52,495 bases of DNA from JABMMZ01 sp044357345. Its GTDB lineage: Bacteria; Bacteroidota; Bacteroidia; NS11-12g; UBA955. The position numbers and the translations under genes were made by a program. The stretch spans positions 1-52,495 of the forward strand of contig JBIKPR010000008.1 in the NCBI GenBank assembly GCA_044357345.1. Direction: 5' to 3'. Shown here one piece after another: positions 43,201 to 51,229 of this stretch (positions within the stretch are counted from its first letter, which is position 1; each line of letters begins with the position of its first letter). Below the pieces are notes generated by a model. It did no database searches, had not been told where the DNA came from, and was given only the letters and a program-made list of their open reading frames with translations.

Positions 43201-44660
43201 GTAAAGTAAGCTCGACTTATCTCACCTTTTGCTACAATATTGGTGAAGGTATGGTTTTGAAAAACCAAAGAAGGAATGGCTCCATCGAGCAATATATGGT
43301 ATGAATCGCGAGATAGGCCGGTACCTTTGATGTTGGCATCAAAGGCAATTTCATCAATTTGTGCTTCTGGAATAAAGGCTTTAATCCTAAAAAAATCTGT
43401 CTTAAGAGTTCCACTGTAAATTGCTTTCTCTAGACCCTCTTTGTACTTTATGTTGATGTCCGATTGAAAATCGCCTATATCGGTTGTTATTTCTCCGAAG
43501 GTAATAAAGTCATTGAAAAACCCCGAAAACATTCCTTTGTAGGATACTGTTCCTAATGATTTAAAGTTATCGGGAATATTGTTCAGAGAAATTTCGTTTA
43601 GGTCTTCGTAATTGCTTACAAATTTTCGAACATCGAAATCTAAAATTGTATTCTCAAAGTCGGGCAAGCCGGTCATCGACCAATCGCCTTCATACTCAGT
43701 GCTCCCGTATAACTTCAATTTGGTGTCTTTCCCACGCATGTGGCTTAAAGGACCTTCACCAGAGCCGCTGATATGAATTAAAGTTTCCCATTCCTTTAAA
43801 TTATTTGAGAAAAAGGCCAAATCGCGGGTATCTACATCAGAATCAAGCAAGCGGGCTTTCATTACAACATTGTCATTGAAGTCGTTGTAGTCTTTCCAAT
43901 TGCGGGTTTGCATGATAAACTTATCCTTCAAATTGCTGTATGGCGTTTGGAGCGCCATCTTTGTGAATTCAATTCCTTTCGAGTGAATTTTGGTGTCTGC
44001 AGATAAATGGGTCAATACAAAACCGCATTTTTCTATTGCGTCCAAATGTTCAGTTTGAAAGTGGAGAGAATCGTCAATTAAATAAAAATCCGAGATGCTA
44101 CCATTGATGTTCTTCCAACTCATTTCGTTGTAATCAAAATCCATAAAATCGGGTTTCTCATCATTTCGGCTAAAATAGTCGAAGCGCATATTTTCCAATG
44201 ATACGGAACTGCTGTATACGGTCCAAATGATTTTTGGTTTCTTAGGGTCTCTTGGCCCTCCATCAAAATAATCGATTAAGAATTCATAGTTACCAACAGT
44301 TTCACCCTTGTGTTCACCGAATAAAATCTTCCCACCTTCAAGGCCCAAGTAATTCAATTTGATGATTCTTTTTTCCTTGTCGTAGGTATGGTAATCGACC
44401 TTTAGTTTTCGGAAATACAACATGGTATCACCTTTTTGATCTTCAATGTAAAGATTTTCTAGAACAGCTGTTTTAAAGAAATCAATATCAACCGCAGATA
44501 TGCGCACCTTAGTGCCTAGTTCATTAGAGAGATAGGTAGTAATTTCTTGGGTCAACCAAGTTTGTACCGGCTTACTACGAAACACAATGTAGAGCAATCC
44601 GATTGTGAAAAACAAAATCAGAAGAATTAATCGCGCTATTTTGGATATCTTTGTAAGCAA
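40239..44660 (-). CDS. tamB: TamB-like inner-membrane/periplasm bridging protein
   Basis: The 1473-residue protein has an N-terminal membrane anchor (LILLILFFTIGLLYIVF), a very long beta-rich periplasmic region, and the C-terminal DUF490/TamB domain (GRYLFTAFDLYNKPFNIRPG, TITWYGDPLDAKLNLVAY). TamB and related AsmA-like proteins are long lipid-binding grooves that bridge inner and outer membranes and help lipid or outer-membrane protein transport. The start is TTG (complement of 44658-44660); a TAG lies just upstream in frame and no ATG is near. A TATCTTTG promoter precedes it. It is divergent from tsaD. Confidence 0.9.
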   Translation of the reverse strand: MLTKISKIARLILLILFFTIGLLYIVFRSKPVQTWLTQEITTYLSNELGTKVRISAVDIDFFKTAVLENLYIEDQKGDTMLYFRKLKVDYHTYDKEKRIIKLNYLGLEGGKILFGEHKGETVGNYEFLIDYFDGGPRDPKKPKIIWTVYSSSVSLENMRFDYFSRNDEKPDFMDFDYNEMSWKNINGSISDFYLIDDSLHFQTEHLDAIEKCGFVLTHLSADTKIHSKGIEFTKMALQTPYSNLKDKFIMQTRNWKDYNDFNDNVVMKARLLDSDVDTRDLAFFSNNLKEWETLIHISGSGEGPLSHMRGKDTKLKLYGSTEYEGDWSMTGLPDFENTILDFDVRKFVSNYEDLNEISLNNIPDNFKSLGTVSYKGMFSGFFNDFITFGEITTDIGDFQSDINIKYKEGLEKAIYSGTLKTDFFRIKAFIPEAQIDEIAFDANIKGTGLSRDSYHILLDGAIPSLVFQNHTFTNIVAKGEISRAYFTGNASIRDEDLDMDFDGEFRSDIKIPEAHFKATINHANLASFGLDSIPQYVKGVFVLDFTGHSLDDAEGSITGENVFIERNGVKVSIPYVNLSAYEYDQIKELRLRSDLIDASIKGQFRLELLDISILHMLHQLIPAYFAMPLKQLPNEDFVFNFDLKRPYDLTSLYMPRLRIEPCKGKGNYRSADQVLDFNFNNNLIAYDAYELKNLRLNASKRKGKNLNMQVDIAHFTDQDVIKINNILIKSNVFDNVIDFTVAGVDTGYKIGLNSIGRIVFKEDSISLQMSDMQLSVSDMVWKLDTNAVGTLTDGKFIMDNFAFRSDKQMVSIVGELGESTNNRIDFQLGEFALSTINYFTKNTSIPQLNGVSNGKVIYTKTDGQNRFQSDLDILNFGINKDTIGDLSVFTSNKPNSTIQHLRVYVDKGLLDSMRIEGDIDYKSKNQNFKLFAQIPPTELRVFEPYIDGVMSNMKGKFYTKDSLSITGSFSDPVVEGEILVKNAEVLIDFLKVPIRFSARIVSEKDRFSVLPFTIFDDKRNFGKAKAFVFHKSFKDFNLNLNLWELNKFHVLNTGPGDNDLFYGQAYANGNATLIGPFENLAIRVNAKTTAGTKFYLPISEGEASGLPNYIHFKTAKKKVKSSADEMPIQSLVMDIEATNDADVEIIFDEILGDKITGAGHGNLKMEMNKSGDFYMFGTYTVDRGRYLFTAFDLYNKPFNIRPGGTITWYGDPLDAKLNLVAYNSEITDPSPLLSAVSLNANLSGSNATVQAITAESELYLKGNLFSPEISFGLNFPKLQTEAGNFTSALSPVISRIKSDKEEVSRQVFSLLLMKKFLPPTFAQADQGLSNAGSTALSSAGTDLLSSQLSNWLNKIDPNWKVNVIYKNGSITLPPEYGLKLSSRFLNDKLMVDGSFSNYSTIPNINLEYKVTKKGNIKIKAYTRSSFNQVNTTSLSTPITTNGLGIVYTKEFNAIRWLKWLKRKKKKSNSTQAN

Positions 44661-44684
44661 TATTTTAGGCTAAGGGCAAAGATA
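44646..44684. promoter_or_regulatory. Overlapping divergent -7 elements of tsaD and tamB
   Basis: TATCTTTG on the plus strand at 44646-44653 could serve tsaD (ATG 44714). TATCTTTG on the minus strand at 44677-44684 could serve tamB (TTG 44660). Each lies within or just beside the other's transcribed region. Confidence 0.5.
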
Positions 44685-44713
44685 CAAATCGCACAGAGAA
44701 GTCTATACACAGG

Positions 44714-45724
44714 ATGACACAAAAACAAGACACTATCACACTTCTAGCCATAGAGTCATCGTGCGATGATACCGCTGCCGCTGTGATAAGAAATGGCAAA
44801 ATACTTGCCAATATTGTATCAAGTCAAGAAATTCACAAAGAATATGGCGGTGTGATACCAGAATTAGCCGGAAGAGCGCACCAACAACACATATTACCAG
44901 TGGTAAAAAAAGCTTTAGAAGAAGCGGGTATAGAGGCCAAAGAATTAGTTGGAATTGCATACACACAAGGACCTGGATTAATGGGTTCTTTGTTGGTTGG
45001 CGGACATTTTACCAAGGGTATGTGCATGGCTTTGAATATCCCGAGCATAGGTGTTAACCATTTACAAGCCCATGTGGCCGCGCATTATTTGAATGAAACC
45101 ATTCCAAAATTTCCGTTTTTATGTTTGTTGGTTAGCGGCGGCCATACCCAAATAATTAAAGTTAAAGCGCCTTTGGAAATGGAAATCATTGGATCAACCA
45201 TAGACGATGCCGCAGGTGAAGCTTTCGACAAATCCGCTAAAATGCTTGGACTGCCCTACCCGGGCGGACCCTTAGTTGACCAATATGCAGAACTTGGAAA
45301 TCCATTGGCTTATCAATTTCCAATTGCTAGAATTGATGGCTATGGGTATAGCTTTAGCGGTTTAAAAACCTCTTTGTTGTATTTCTTGCAAAAAGGTGTA
45401 AAAGAGGACCCCGATTTCATAAAAAAGAACTTAAACGACATCTGTGCCTCGATGCGCTATACCATTGTTAAAACATTATTGGATAAATTTGAGAAGGCCG
45501 CAAAAGAAGCAGGCGTTGAGGAGATTGGCATAGCGGGTGGTGTCTCTGCAAATAAATTATTGAGAAAAGAGTTTGAAAAACTTGCAGCAAAAAATGGGTG
45601 GAAAGCCTTTATTCCAAAATTCGAATATTGCACCGACAATGCGGCCATGATAGCAATCGTAGGGCATTATAAATATTTGGCAGGAGAATCAACTCCTCTG
45701 AATGCTCTGCCCTTTGCCCGTTAA
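44714..45724 (+). CDS. tsaD: tRNA N6-adenosine threonylcarbamoyltransferase
   Basis: The 336-residue protein is the Kae1/TsaD ATPase that transfers threonylcarbamoyl to A37 of ANN-decoding tRNAs. Signatures are LAIESSCDDTAAAVIRNG, the metal-binding HLQAHVAAH, LLVSGGHTQIIKV, DDAAGEAFDKSAKMLGLPYP, and GGVSANKLLR near the C-terminus. It needs TsaB, TsaC and TsaE, none of which are here. It converges on the GT9 gene with a 4-bp overlap of ends. Confidence 0.97.
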   Translation: MTQKQDTITLLAIESSCDDTAAAVIRNGKILANIVSSQEIHKEYGGVIPELAGRAHQQHILPVVKKALEEAGIEAKELVGIAYTQGPGLMGSLLVGGHFTKGMCMALNIPSIGVNHLQAHVAAHYLNETIPKFPFLCLLVSGGHTQIIKVKAPLEMEIIGSTIDDAAGEAFDKSAKMLGLPYPGGPLVDQYAELGNPLAYQFPIARIDGYGYSFSGLKTSLLYFLQKGVKEDPDFIKKNLNDICASMRYTIVKTLLDKFEKAAKEAGVEEIGIAGGVSANKLLRKEFEKLAAKNGWKAFIPKFEYCTDNAAMIAIVGHYKYLAGESTPLNALPFAR

Positions 45725-46866
45725 ATGGATACACATTCTTTAATTGCCTCAACAACCTGAGAAACCTTGATTGCTTGAATTTCTGCCCCGCTGTAATTGA
45801 GTTTTACTTTATAGGGTTCAGGCTTGAAATAACTTGGGAAAACAATTTTAAATTTACTTTGAACATAGGGTTGGTAATTGGCGAAACGCTGCCAATTGTT
45901 CCCATTGCTAAGTACAACGGTATTTGTAGCAGTTAGCATAGAAAAATGCATAGCGGAAGTATCCGGACACAATAAAACGGAAGCTTCACCGATAAATGCC
46001 ATCAATTCGGTGAGTTCAGTTTGGTTCACCATGTTGACTAATTTTGGATCATTGGCAGCTTGCTCAATTTGCTTGGCATAGTCTAAAGCATTGGGGCCAC
46101 CCATTAAAAATATTTTATCAAAAAGAGGTGAAACGGCCTGAATGGTTTGGGCATATTTTTTATAATTCCACCAACGGCTCTTTGTGTTTGCAGCAGGAAA
46201 AACAATTAAGGTTTTGTACTTCGTAAAATTCGGGAACAATGGTTTTACCTCATGAGGGATTGAAACCTTATATACTTTTTCAATAAATTCTATGTGTCTG
46301 AGATATTCCAATTGTAAAGCTTCATGACTTTTAATCGGATTTGTAATCAATGGATCGGAAGCTGTCATTTCTGGAAAATACGGGTGGTGGCTGCGGTCCC
46401 AGGCATAACGACTGTCTGCATTGCTTGCATAAACCATCAAATCGTCCATTCTGAAATGCCTAGTAAACAATGGAGTGAAAGCTATTTTAGGATGTACAGA
46501 GCGAAGTTTACTATAAATTTCATATCGGTAATTTGCCTCCTCCCATTTAGATTTTTGTATCCAAATGTAATGGTCTGCAAAATCGAACCAGGCCTCTATT
46601 AATGGCTTGATTACAGAATTGCCGACAAAAGTAATTGGCCCTTCGGCATTTGCTTTGATGTGTGGTATGACTTGTTGCCAAAGCAAGAAATCGCCGATGT
46701 CATCACATTTTACGATGAGGGTACCCAGCTTGGGTTCTGTATTTTCAGGAATTGAATCAATAAATTTCTGTTCATTGAGTAAAAAATTTTCGATTTTAAG
46801 AAAATCTTTTTTCTGCTTTTTGTTTTGCAGAATGCGGGAAACAAACAAAGACAAACGTGGGAACAT
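45721..46866 (-). CDS. Glycosyltransferase family 9 protein
   Basis: The 381-residue protein has the GT9 (heptosyltransferase-like) pattern: GTLIVKCDDIGDFLLWQQVI at the N-terminal domain, IVFPAANTKSRWWNYKKYAQ at the nucleotide-sugar site, and VLLCPDTSAMHFSMLTATN in the C-terminal domain. It probably adds a sugar during lipopolysaccharide or other surface-glycan synthesis. The acceptor is unknown. It is the second gene of a pair with an NmrA-like reductase (4-bp gap). Confidence 0.88.
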   Translation of the reverse strand: MFPRLSLFVSRILQNKKQKKDFLKIENFLLNEQKFIDSIPENTEPKLGTLIVKCDDIGDFLLWQQVIPHIKANAEGPITFVGNSVIKPLIEAWFDFADHYIWIQKSKWEEANYRYEIYSKLRSVHPKIAFTPLFTRHFRMDDLMVYASNADSRYAWDRSHHPYFPEMTASDPLITNPIKSHEALQLEYLRHIEFIEKVYKVSIPHEVKPLFPNFTKYKTLIVFPAANTKSRWWNYKKYAQTIQAVSPLFDKIFLMGGPNALDYAKQIEQAANDPKLVNMVNQTELTELMAFIGEASVLLCPDTSAMHFSMLTATNTVVLSNGNNWQRFANYQPYVQSKFKIVFPSYFKPEPYKVKLNYSGAEIQAIKVSQVVEAIKECVSI

Positions 46867-46870
46867 AAAC

Positions 46871-47743
46871 TTATTTAGATTGTTTAGCGAAATCGGTAAA
46901 ACTAATTTCCGGTTTGCCTAATTCTTTGTAGGTATCTTCCGAGATATACAACTCATTGTTGTTGTTGAGTGCAGCTGCCAGCTCCGACTTAAATTTCCAA
47001 CGAATATCGAATAGAGCATAAAACTTCATAAGGAAATCTGGAATGGTTTTAACTTTCAACTTCTCTGAACTTGAATGTTTGACCAGCATTTGGGCGGCTT
47101 CCTGCATATTATAACAGCCATTGCCTTGCATAAAATACTCTCTATCGTCGGTACCTAAAACCTGAAATGACTTGGCCACCATTCTTGCGTAGTCTTTATC
47201 GCTGATAAAATAAACAGGAAATCTGGACACGCCGTGCAAACATATTGCTTTCCCTTTTCTGTAGGTCGAAACAAAACACTCCATAAAGGTGCTTGGATAA
47301 AAAATGGTATGTGGAATACCGCAGTCGCGGATATAATTAACGGCATCTTTTTTCACTTGAAACACCCACCAAAGATCATCGCTCTCTACTTGGTTGTATT
47401 GCAGGATAGAAGACATATAAGCTATTCGTCGTATTCCACATTCGAGAGAAACATTGATAATTTCTCTTAGACCATTGGTTTCAGAATGGTTGTCGTCGGG
47501 CAATTCGTGCTGATCGACACTCAAACTGCAATACACTGCGTCTTGGGTTGAAAGAAATCTTTTTAAATCGTGGTGGTACATCCAATTGCCTTCTACGACA
47601 TTTACATCAGGTGGCAATATTTCTTTTTCCTTGTCTACATCCTTACTTAAAACAGAGACATTAAAGCCTGCTTTTAAAAGCGCATGAACTACAGGTAGAC
47701 CATGAAAGCCAGCAGCACCAAATACAGCAATATTCTTTAGCAT
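46871..47743 (-). CDS. NAD(P)-binding NmrA/SDR-like protein
   Basis: The 290-residue protein has a Rossmann nucleotide loop (NIAVFGAAGFHGLPVVHALL) and the layout of atypical SDR/NmrA-like proteins, including IRRIAYMSSILQ and HTIFYPSTFMECF. The classical YxxxK catalytic pair is not evident, so it may be a sensor or act on a redox substrate by other residues. It precedes the GT9 gene by 4 bp, suggesting a surface-glycan or lipid role, but this is weak inference. Confidence 0.85.
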   Translation of the reverse strand: MLKNIAVFGAAGFHGLPVVHALLKAGFNVSVLSKDVDKEKEILPPDVNVVEGNWMYHHDLKRFLSTQDAVYCSLSVDQHELPDDNHSETNGLREIINVSLECGIRRIAYMSSILQYNQVESDDLWWVFQVKKDAVNYIRDCGIPHTIFYPSTFMECFVSTYRKGKAICLHGVSRFPVYFISDKDYARMVAKSFQVLGTDDREYFMQGNGCYNMQEAAQMLVKHSSSEKLKVKTIPDFLMKFYALFDIRWKFKSELAAALNNNNELYISEDTYKELGKPEISFTDFAKQSK

Positions 47744-47920
47744 TAAAAAAATTTTGGTGTAAAAATACGGAAATTTTGAGGAAAGGATTTTCAGAATTTC
47801 TTGCCAATATTTTCTATGAATTAAAAACGGAGATTAAGAACGAACGAAACCAAAAAACTCAATAGGAGTATTGAACAAAAGTCATTATGGGTTTTGACTG
47901 GTCTTTTAGGGCCAATTCGA

Positions 47921-48157
47921 TTACATTTGTTGAATCTTTAAATTATTTGTTGAATATTTTTTAAGTTTATTTTTTTGATAGTCAATTAAATAAGAATTTT
48001 TAATGTATGAACTTGAAGGCAGTTGGTGGGTAAAAGTATTCCATTTTACAGTTTGTGTTTTATGGTCATTTTTTTTAGAAAAATCACAAGCCGATAAAAA
48101 CATTAAAGCGATACTTAAACAAAGGAAAACTCGGGCGGAATTAGATGAAATAGACAT
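47921..48157 (-). CDS. Possible small lipoprotein
   Basis: A 78-codon frame starting at ATG (complement of 48155-48157) encodes MSISSNSARVFLCLSIALMF followed by LSACDFSKKN. This is a short n-region, a hydrophobic core and a lipobox L-S-A-C with Asp at +2, then a polar, basic tail. It looks like a genuine small lipoprotein, but no family is recognised and an opposite-strand frame of similar length overlaps it (48003-48209). An in-frame extension to 48307 reads into repeat DNA and is unlikely. Confidence 0.45.
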   Translation of the reverse strand: MSISSNSARVFLCLSIALMFLSACDFSKKNDHKTQTVKWNTFTHQLPSSSYIKNSYLIDYQKNKLKKYSTNNLKIQQM

Positions 48158-48263
48158 AAGAATAGAATTTATAAGTAAAGAACCGAAACAAGAAGCACTC
48201 TTCTTATAGATATAGACGATAGTTTTCCGAAAAATGCTGCAGGATGGGGGAAAAAGATTAAAT

Positions 48264-48335
48264 GAGAGATTGATCCCAATAGCAGAGACTTCACTCTGTT
48301 GCGTCACGCTACAAGATGGATAAATCGAGAAAGAG
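48264..48335 (+). repeat. Dispersed fold-back repeat, copy 2 (short form)
   Basis: It shares TTGATCCCAATAGCAGAGAC and GCGTCACGCTACAAGATGG with the other copies but lacks the inner hairpin of copies 1 and 4. The outer stem is partly broken (ATCCC-A-ATAGC with GCTAC-AAGAT), so this copy may be decayed. Confidence 0.8.
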
Positions 48336-48500
48336 AGAAAACGATAAATTGATAAATTGAAGGATTAAAAAATCGATGTACGCTTGAGGTCCCAATACAA
48401 AGCAAAGAATTTAAGAAATATTTAATTTCGATTTATTTCAAAACCGGAATTATGACGTTTCCAAAACTATACCCTAGACGCTAAACCCTAGCCCCTAAAA

Positions 48501-51143
48501 TTAGGCGCCGCCAAGCTTCTTAATCTTCTCTTCTGCATCCGCTTTTTTCTGGCGTTCTTTTTCTATAACATCTGGCTTGGCATTGGCTACGAATTTTTCA
48601 TTGCTCAGTTTTGCATCAACCGATTTTAAGAAACCTTTCAAATAAGCAATCTCCTCTTCTACCTTCTTTTGCTCAGCAACTTCGTCGATTGCCTCTTCAA
48701 ATGGAATAAACAATTCGTCCTTACCAGCCAAAGCGCTCAAGCACTTCTCAGGTTTGTCTACATTATATTGTATGGAGGTAATATTGGCCAATTTGCTAAT
48801 AATACCTTCCCATGCTTTATATGCCTCAACATCGCTGGTATTAACAATTAAATCGAAGCCTAATTTTGGCGATAAGCCTTTGCTGTTTCTAATGTTTCTG
48901 ATTTCAGAAATCAAAACCAAAGCATTGTCTTTGATGTCTGCGGATATTTCTTTAGCCTTTGGATATTCGCTCACAATTAATGCTTTTTCAGGTTTGCCTT
49001 CATGCAATGCATGGTGCAATTCTTCGCTAATAAATGGCATAAAAGGATGGATTAAGGCCAAAACTTTTTCGAATTTGTTTTTAACCGTCCGCATGGTTGA
49101 TTCTGACATTGGTTCTCCAAAAACCGGTTTTACCATTTCTAAATACCAAGAGCAGAAATCGTCCCATACCAATTTATATGCATTCATTAATGCATCGCTA
49201 AGTTTGTATTCTTTAAAATCGTTGTGTATGGCATTTACCGACAATTGGAAACGCATCTCAAACCAATCACTTGCCAATGAATCTGATGCCTTTATCGCCT
49301 CAGAAACCTCAGAATCAGGGCAGGTATTTAATCCTGAAATTAAACGGTATGCATTCCAAATTTTATTGCAGAAATTTCTTCCTTGTTCAATTTGACTTTC
49401 ATCGTATAAGATATCATTTCCTGCAGGTGCTGACAGCAGTAATCCCATACGGGTTCCATCGGCTCCATACTGAGCGATCAAATCGAGTGGCTCTGGACTG
49501 TTGCCCAATGATTTGCTCATTTTACGTCTTTGTTTGTCGCGCACAATGCCAGTAAAATACACATTGCTAAACGGTTTCTTACCTGTAAAGGCATAACCCG
49601 ACATCACCATTCTGGCTACCCAAAAGAAAATGATGTCTGGACCAGTAACCAAGTCGTTGGTCGGATAATAATAATCAAAGTCTTTTTTATCGCCTTCTTT
49701 AAATCCATCGAATACAGATATTGGCCACAACCAGCTGCTAAACCAAGTATCCAAAACATCCACATCTTGACTTAATTCATCAATTGTAATATCTGCACGC
49801 AATGATTGCATTTGCAATAAAGCCTCCGCCTCGTTTTCAGCAACAACCATGTGACCGTCCTTGTCATACCATGCAGGAATGCGGTGTCCCCACCACAACT
49901 GACGGCTGATATTCCAATCTTTAATATTTTCCAACCAATGCTTGTAAGTGTTTTTGAATTTTGCAGGATGGAATTGTATCTCATCATTCATCACATCGCC
50001 CAACACTTCGGGGTAACGTTTCATGAACTCTTGCATGTTCACAAACCATTGGGTTGAAATTTTCTTTTCTATTACCGCATCGGTTCTTTCACTGTGACCG
50101 ATGGTGTTTTTAATTTGTTCGGTCTTGTCTAAAAGCCCTTGTTCTTCAAGGTCTTTTACAATTTGTTTGCGGCAAGCAAAACGGTCGAGCCCCACGTAAA
50201 CACCAGCCCTTTCGTGTATTTTACCTTCATCGGTTAACACATCTATGGCTTCCAAATGGTGCTTTTCACCGATTCTATAATCGTTCTCATCGTGGGCTGG
50301 CGTAACCTTTAAGCAACCTGTGCCAAATTCCATATCGATGTAATCGTCGGCTATAATTGAAACCACACGGTTAACCATTGGCACTATTACAGTTTTGCCA
50401 ATCAAATTTTTATACCGTTCGTCTTCTGGATGCACACAAATGGCCACGTCGCCCATCAAAGTTTCTGGGCGGGTAGTTGCTACCATTAAACCTTTTTCAG
50501 TTGGATGGCAAGCGTCAATGGTGTCTTGTGTAAATGGATAAACGATGTAAAACAATTGTCCATTGTTTTCTTTAAATATAACCTCTTCATCGCTTAAAGT
50601 GGTTTTCCCTGCAGGATCCCAATTTACCATTTTTGTACCTCGGTAAATTAGTCCATCGCGGTACATTTTTATAAAAACAGAAGTTACTGCATTGCTCAAT
50701 TCCTCTTCCATGGTAAAGCGGGTGCGTTTCCAATCGCAACTTGCTCCAAGTTTTTTCAACTGTTCAAGTATAATACCTCCGTATTTATTGGTCCAATCCC
50801 AGGCATGGCCTAAGAACTCATCACGGCTAATGTCATTTTTTTTGATGCCTTTTTCAGCCAACATTTTAACCACTTTGGCTTCAGTAGCGATACTGGCATG
50901 GTCGGTTCCCGGCACCCAACAGGCATTTTTGCCTTCCATACGGGCTTTGCGAATCAATACATCTTGAATGGTATTGTTCAACATATGGCCCATGTGCAAT
51001 ACACCTGTTACATTTGGCGGAGGAATAACGATGGTAAATGGTTCGCGTTCATCAGGGACAGAATCGAAAAATCCTTTGTCCATCCAATATTGATACCATT
51101 TGTCTTCTACTGCTGCAGGGTTGTAATGCTTGTCTAATTCCAT
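48501..51143 (-). CDS. valS: Valine--tRNA ligase
   Basis: The 880-residue class I synthetase has the HIGH-type HMGH motif (NVTGVLHMGHMLNNTI, about 45), a CP1 editing domain (TTRPETLMGDVAICV), the KMSKS loop (RRKMSKSLGNSPEPL), an anticodon-binding domain and a C-terminal coiled coil (VAEQKKVEEEIAYLKGFLKS). It charges tRNA-Val and edits mischarged Thr. I chose MELDKHYNPAAVEDKW (ATG at 51141-51143); the upstream extension to 51203 crosses the promoter element TATTTTTG. Confidence 0.97.
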   Translation of the reverse strand: MELDKHYNPAAVEDKWYQYWMDKGFFDSVPDEREPFTIVIPPPNVTGVLHMGHMLNNTIQDVLIRKARMEGKNACWVPGTDHASIATEAKVVKMLAEKGIKKNDISRDEFLGHAWDWTNKYGGIILEQLKKLGASCDWKRTRFTMEEELSNAVTSVFIKMYRDGLIYRGTKMVNWDPAGKTTLSDEEVIFKENNGQLFYIVYPFTQDTIDACHPTEKGLMVATTRPETLMGDVAICVHPEDERYKNLIGKTVIVPMVNRVVSIIADDYIDMEFGTGCLKVTPAHDENDYRIGEKHHLEAIDVLTDEGKIHERAGVYVGLDRFACRKQIVKDLEEQGLLDKTEQIKNTIGHSERTDAVIEKKISTQWFVNMQEFMKRYPEVLGDVMNDEIQFHPAKFKNTYKHWLENIKDWNISRQLWWGHRIPAWYDKDGHMVVAENEAEALLQMQSLRADITIDELSQDVDVLDTWFSSWLWPISVFDGFKEGDKKDFDYYYPTNDLVTGPDIIFFWVARMVMSGYAFTGKKPFSNVYFTGIVRDKQRRKMSKSLGNSPEPLDLIAQYGADGTRMGLLLSAPAGNDILYDESQIEQGRNFCNKIWNAYRLISGLNTCPDSEVSEAIKASDSLASDWFEMRFQLSVNAIHNDFKEYKLSDALMNAYKLVWDDFCSWYLEMVKPVFGEPMSESTMRTVKNKFEKVLALIHPFMPFISEELHHALHEGKPEKALIVSEYPKAKEISADIKDNALVLISEIRNIRNSKGLSPKLGFDLIVNTSDVEAYKAWEGIISKLANITSIQYNVDKPEKCLSALAGKDELFIPFEEAIDEVAEQKKVEEEIAYLKGFLKSVDAKLSNEKFVANAKPDVIEKERQKKADAEEKIKKLGGA

Positions 51144-51150
51144 CTCACTG

Positions 51151-51158
51151 CAAAAATA
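51151..51158 (-). promoter_or_regulatory. Promoter -7 element of valS
   Basis: The minus strand reads TATTTTTG, a perfect TAnnTTTG match, 7 bp before the chosen valS ATG. It implies a very short leader and supports the shorter start. Confidence 0.5.
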
Positions 51159-51229
51159 TGTTTTTTTCAGTGAAAGGGCGAAGACTTTAGCAACGTAGTG
51201 CAAAGAAAATAAGACGAAAAAACGAAAGC

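Larger units (their letters stand above)
47744..48500. other. Intergenic region between NmrA-like gene and valS
   Basis: The region holds the possible small lipoprotein (47921-48157), fold-back repeat copy 2 (48264-48335), short A/T-rich tandem bits (GATAAATT twice near 48341-48358) and a degenerate CCCTAGACGCTAAACCCTAG-like stretch near 48470-48490. No other gene is supported. Confidence 0.5.

Noticed and set aside
48003..48209. 68-codon plus-strand frame (MYELEGSWWVKVFHF...)
   Set aside because: It could encode a small membrane-associated protein, but it is antisense to the frame with a clear lipobox and has no clear promoter. It was not called, though it cannot be ruled out.
48754..49395. 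213-codon frame antisense to valS
   Set aside because: It is a shadow of the certain valS gene.
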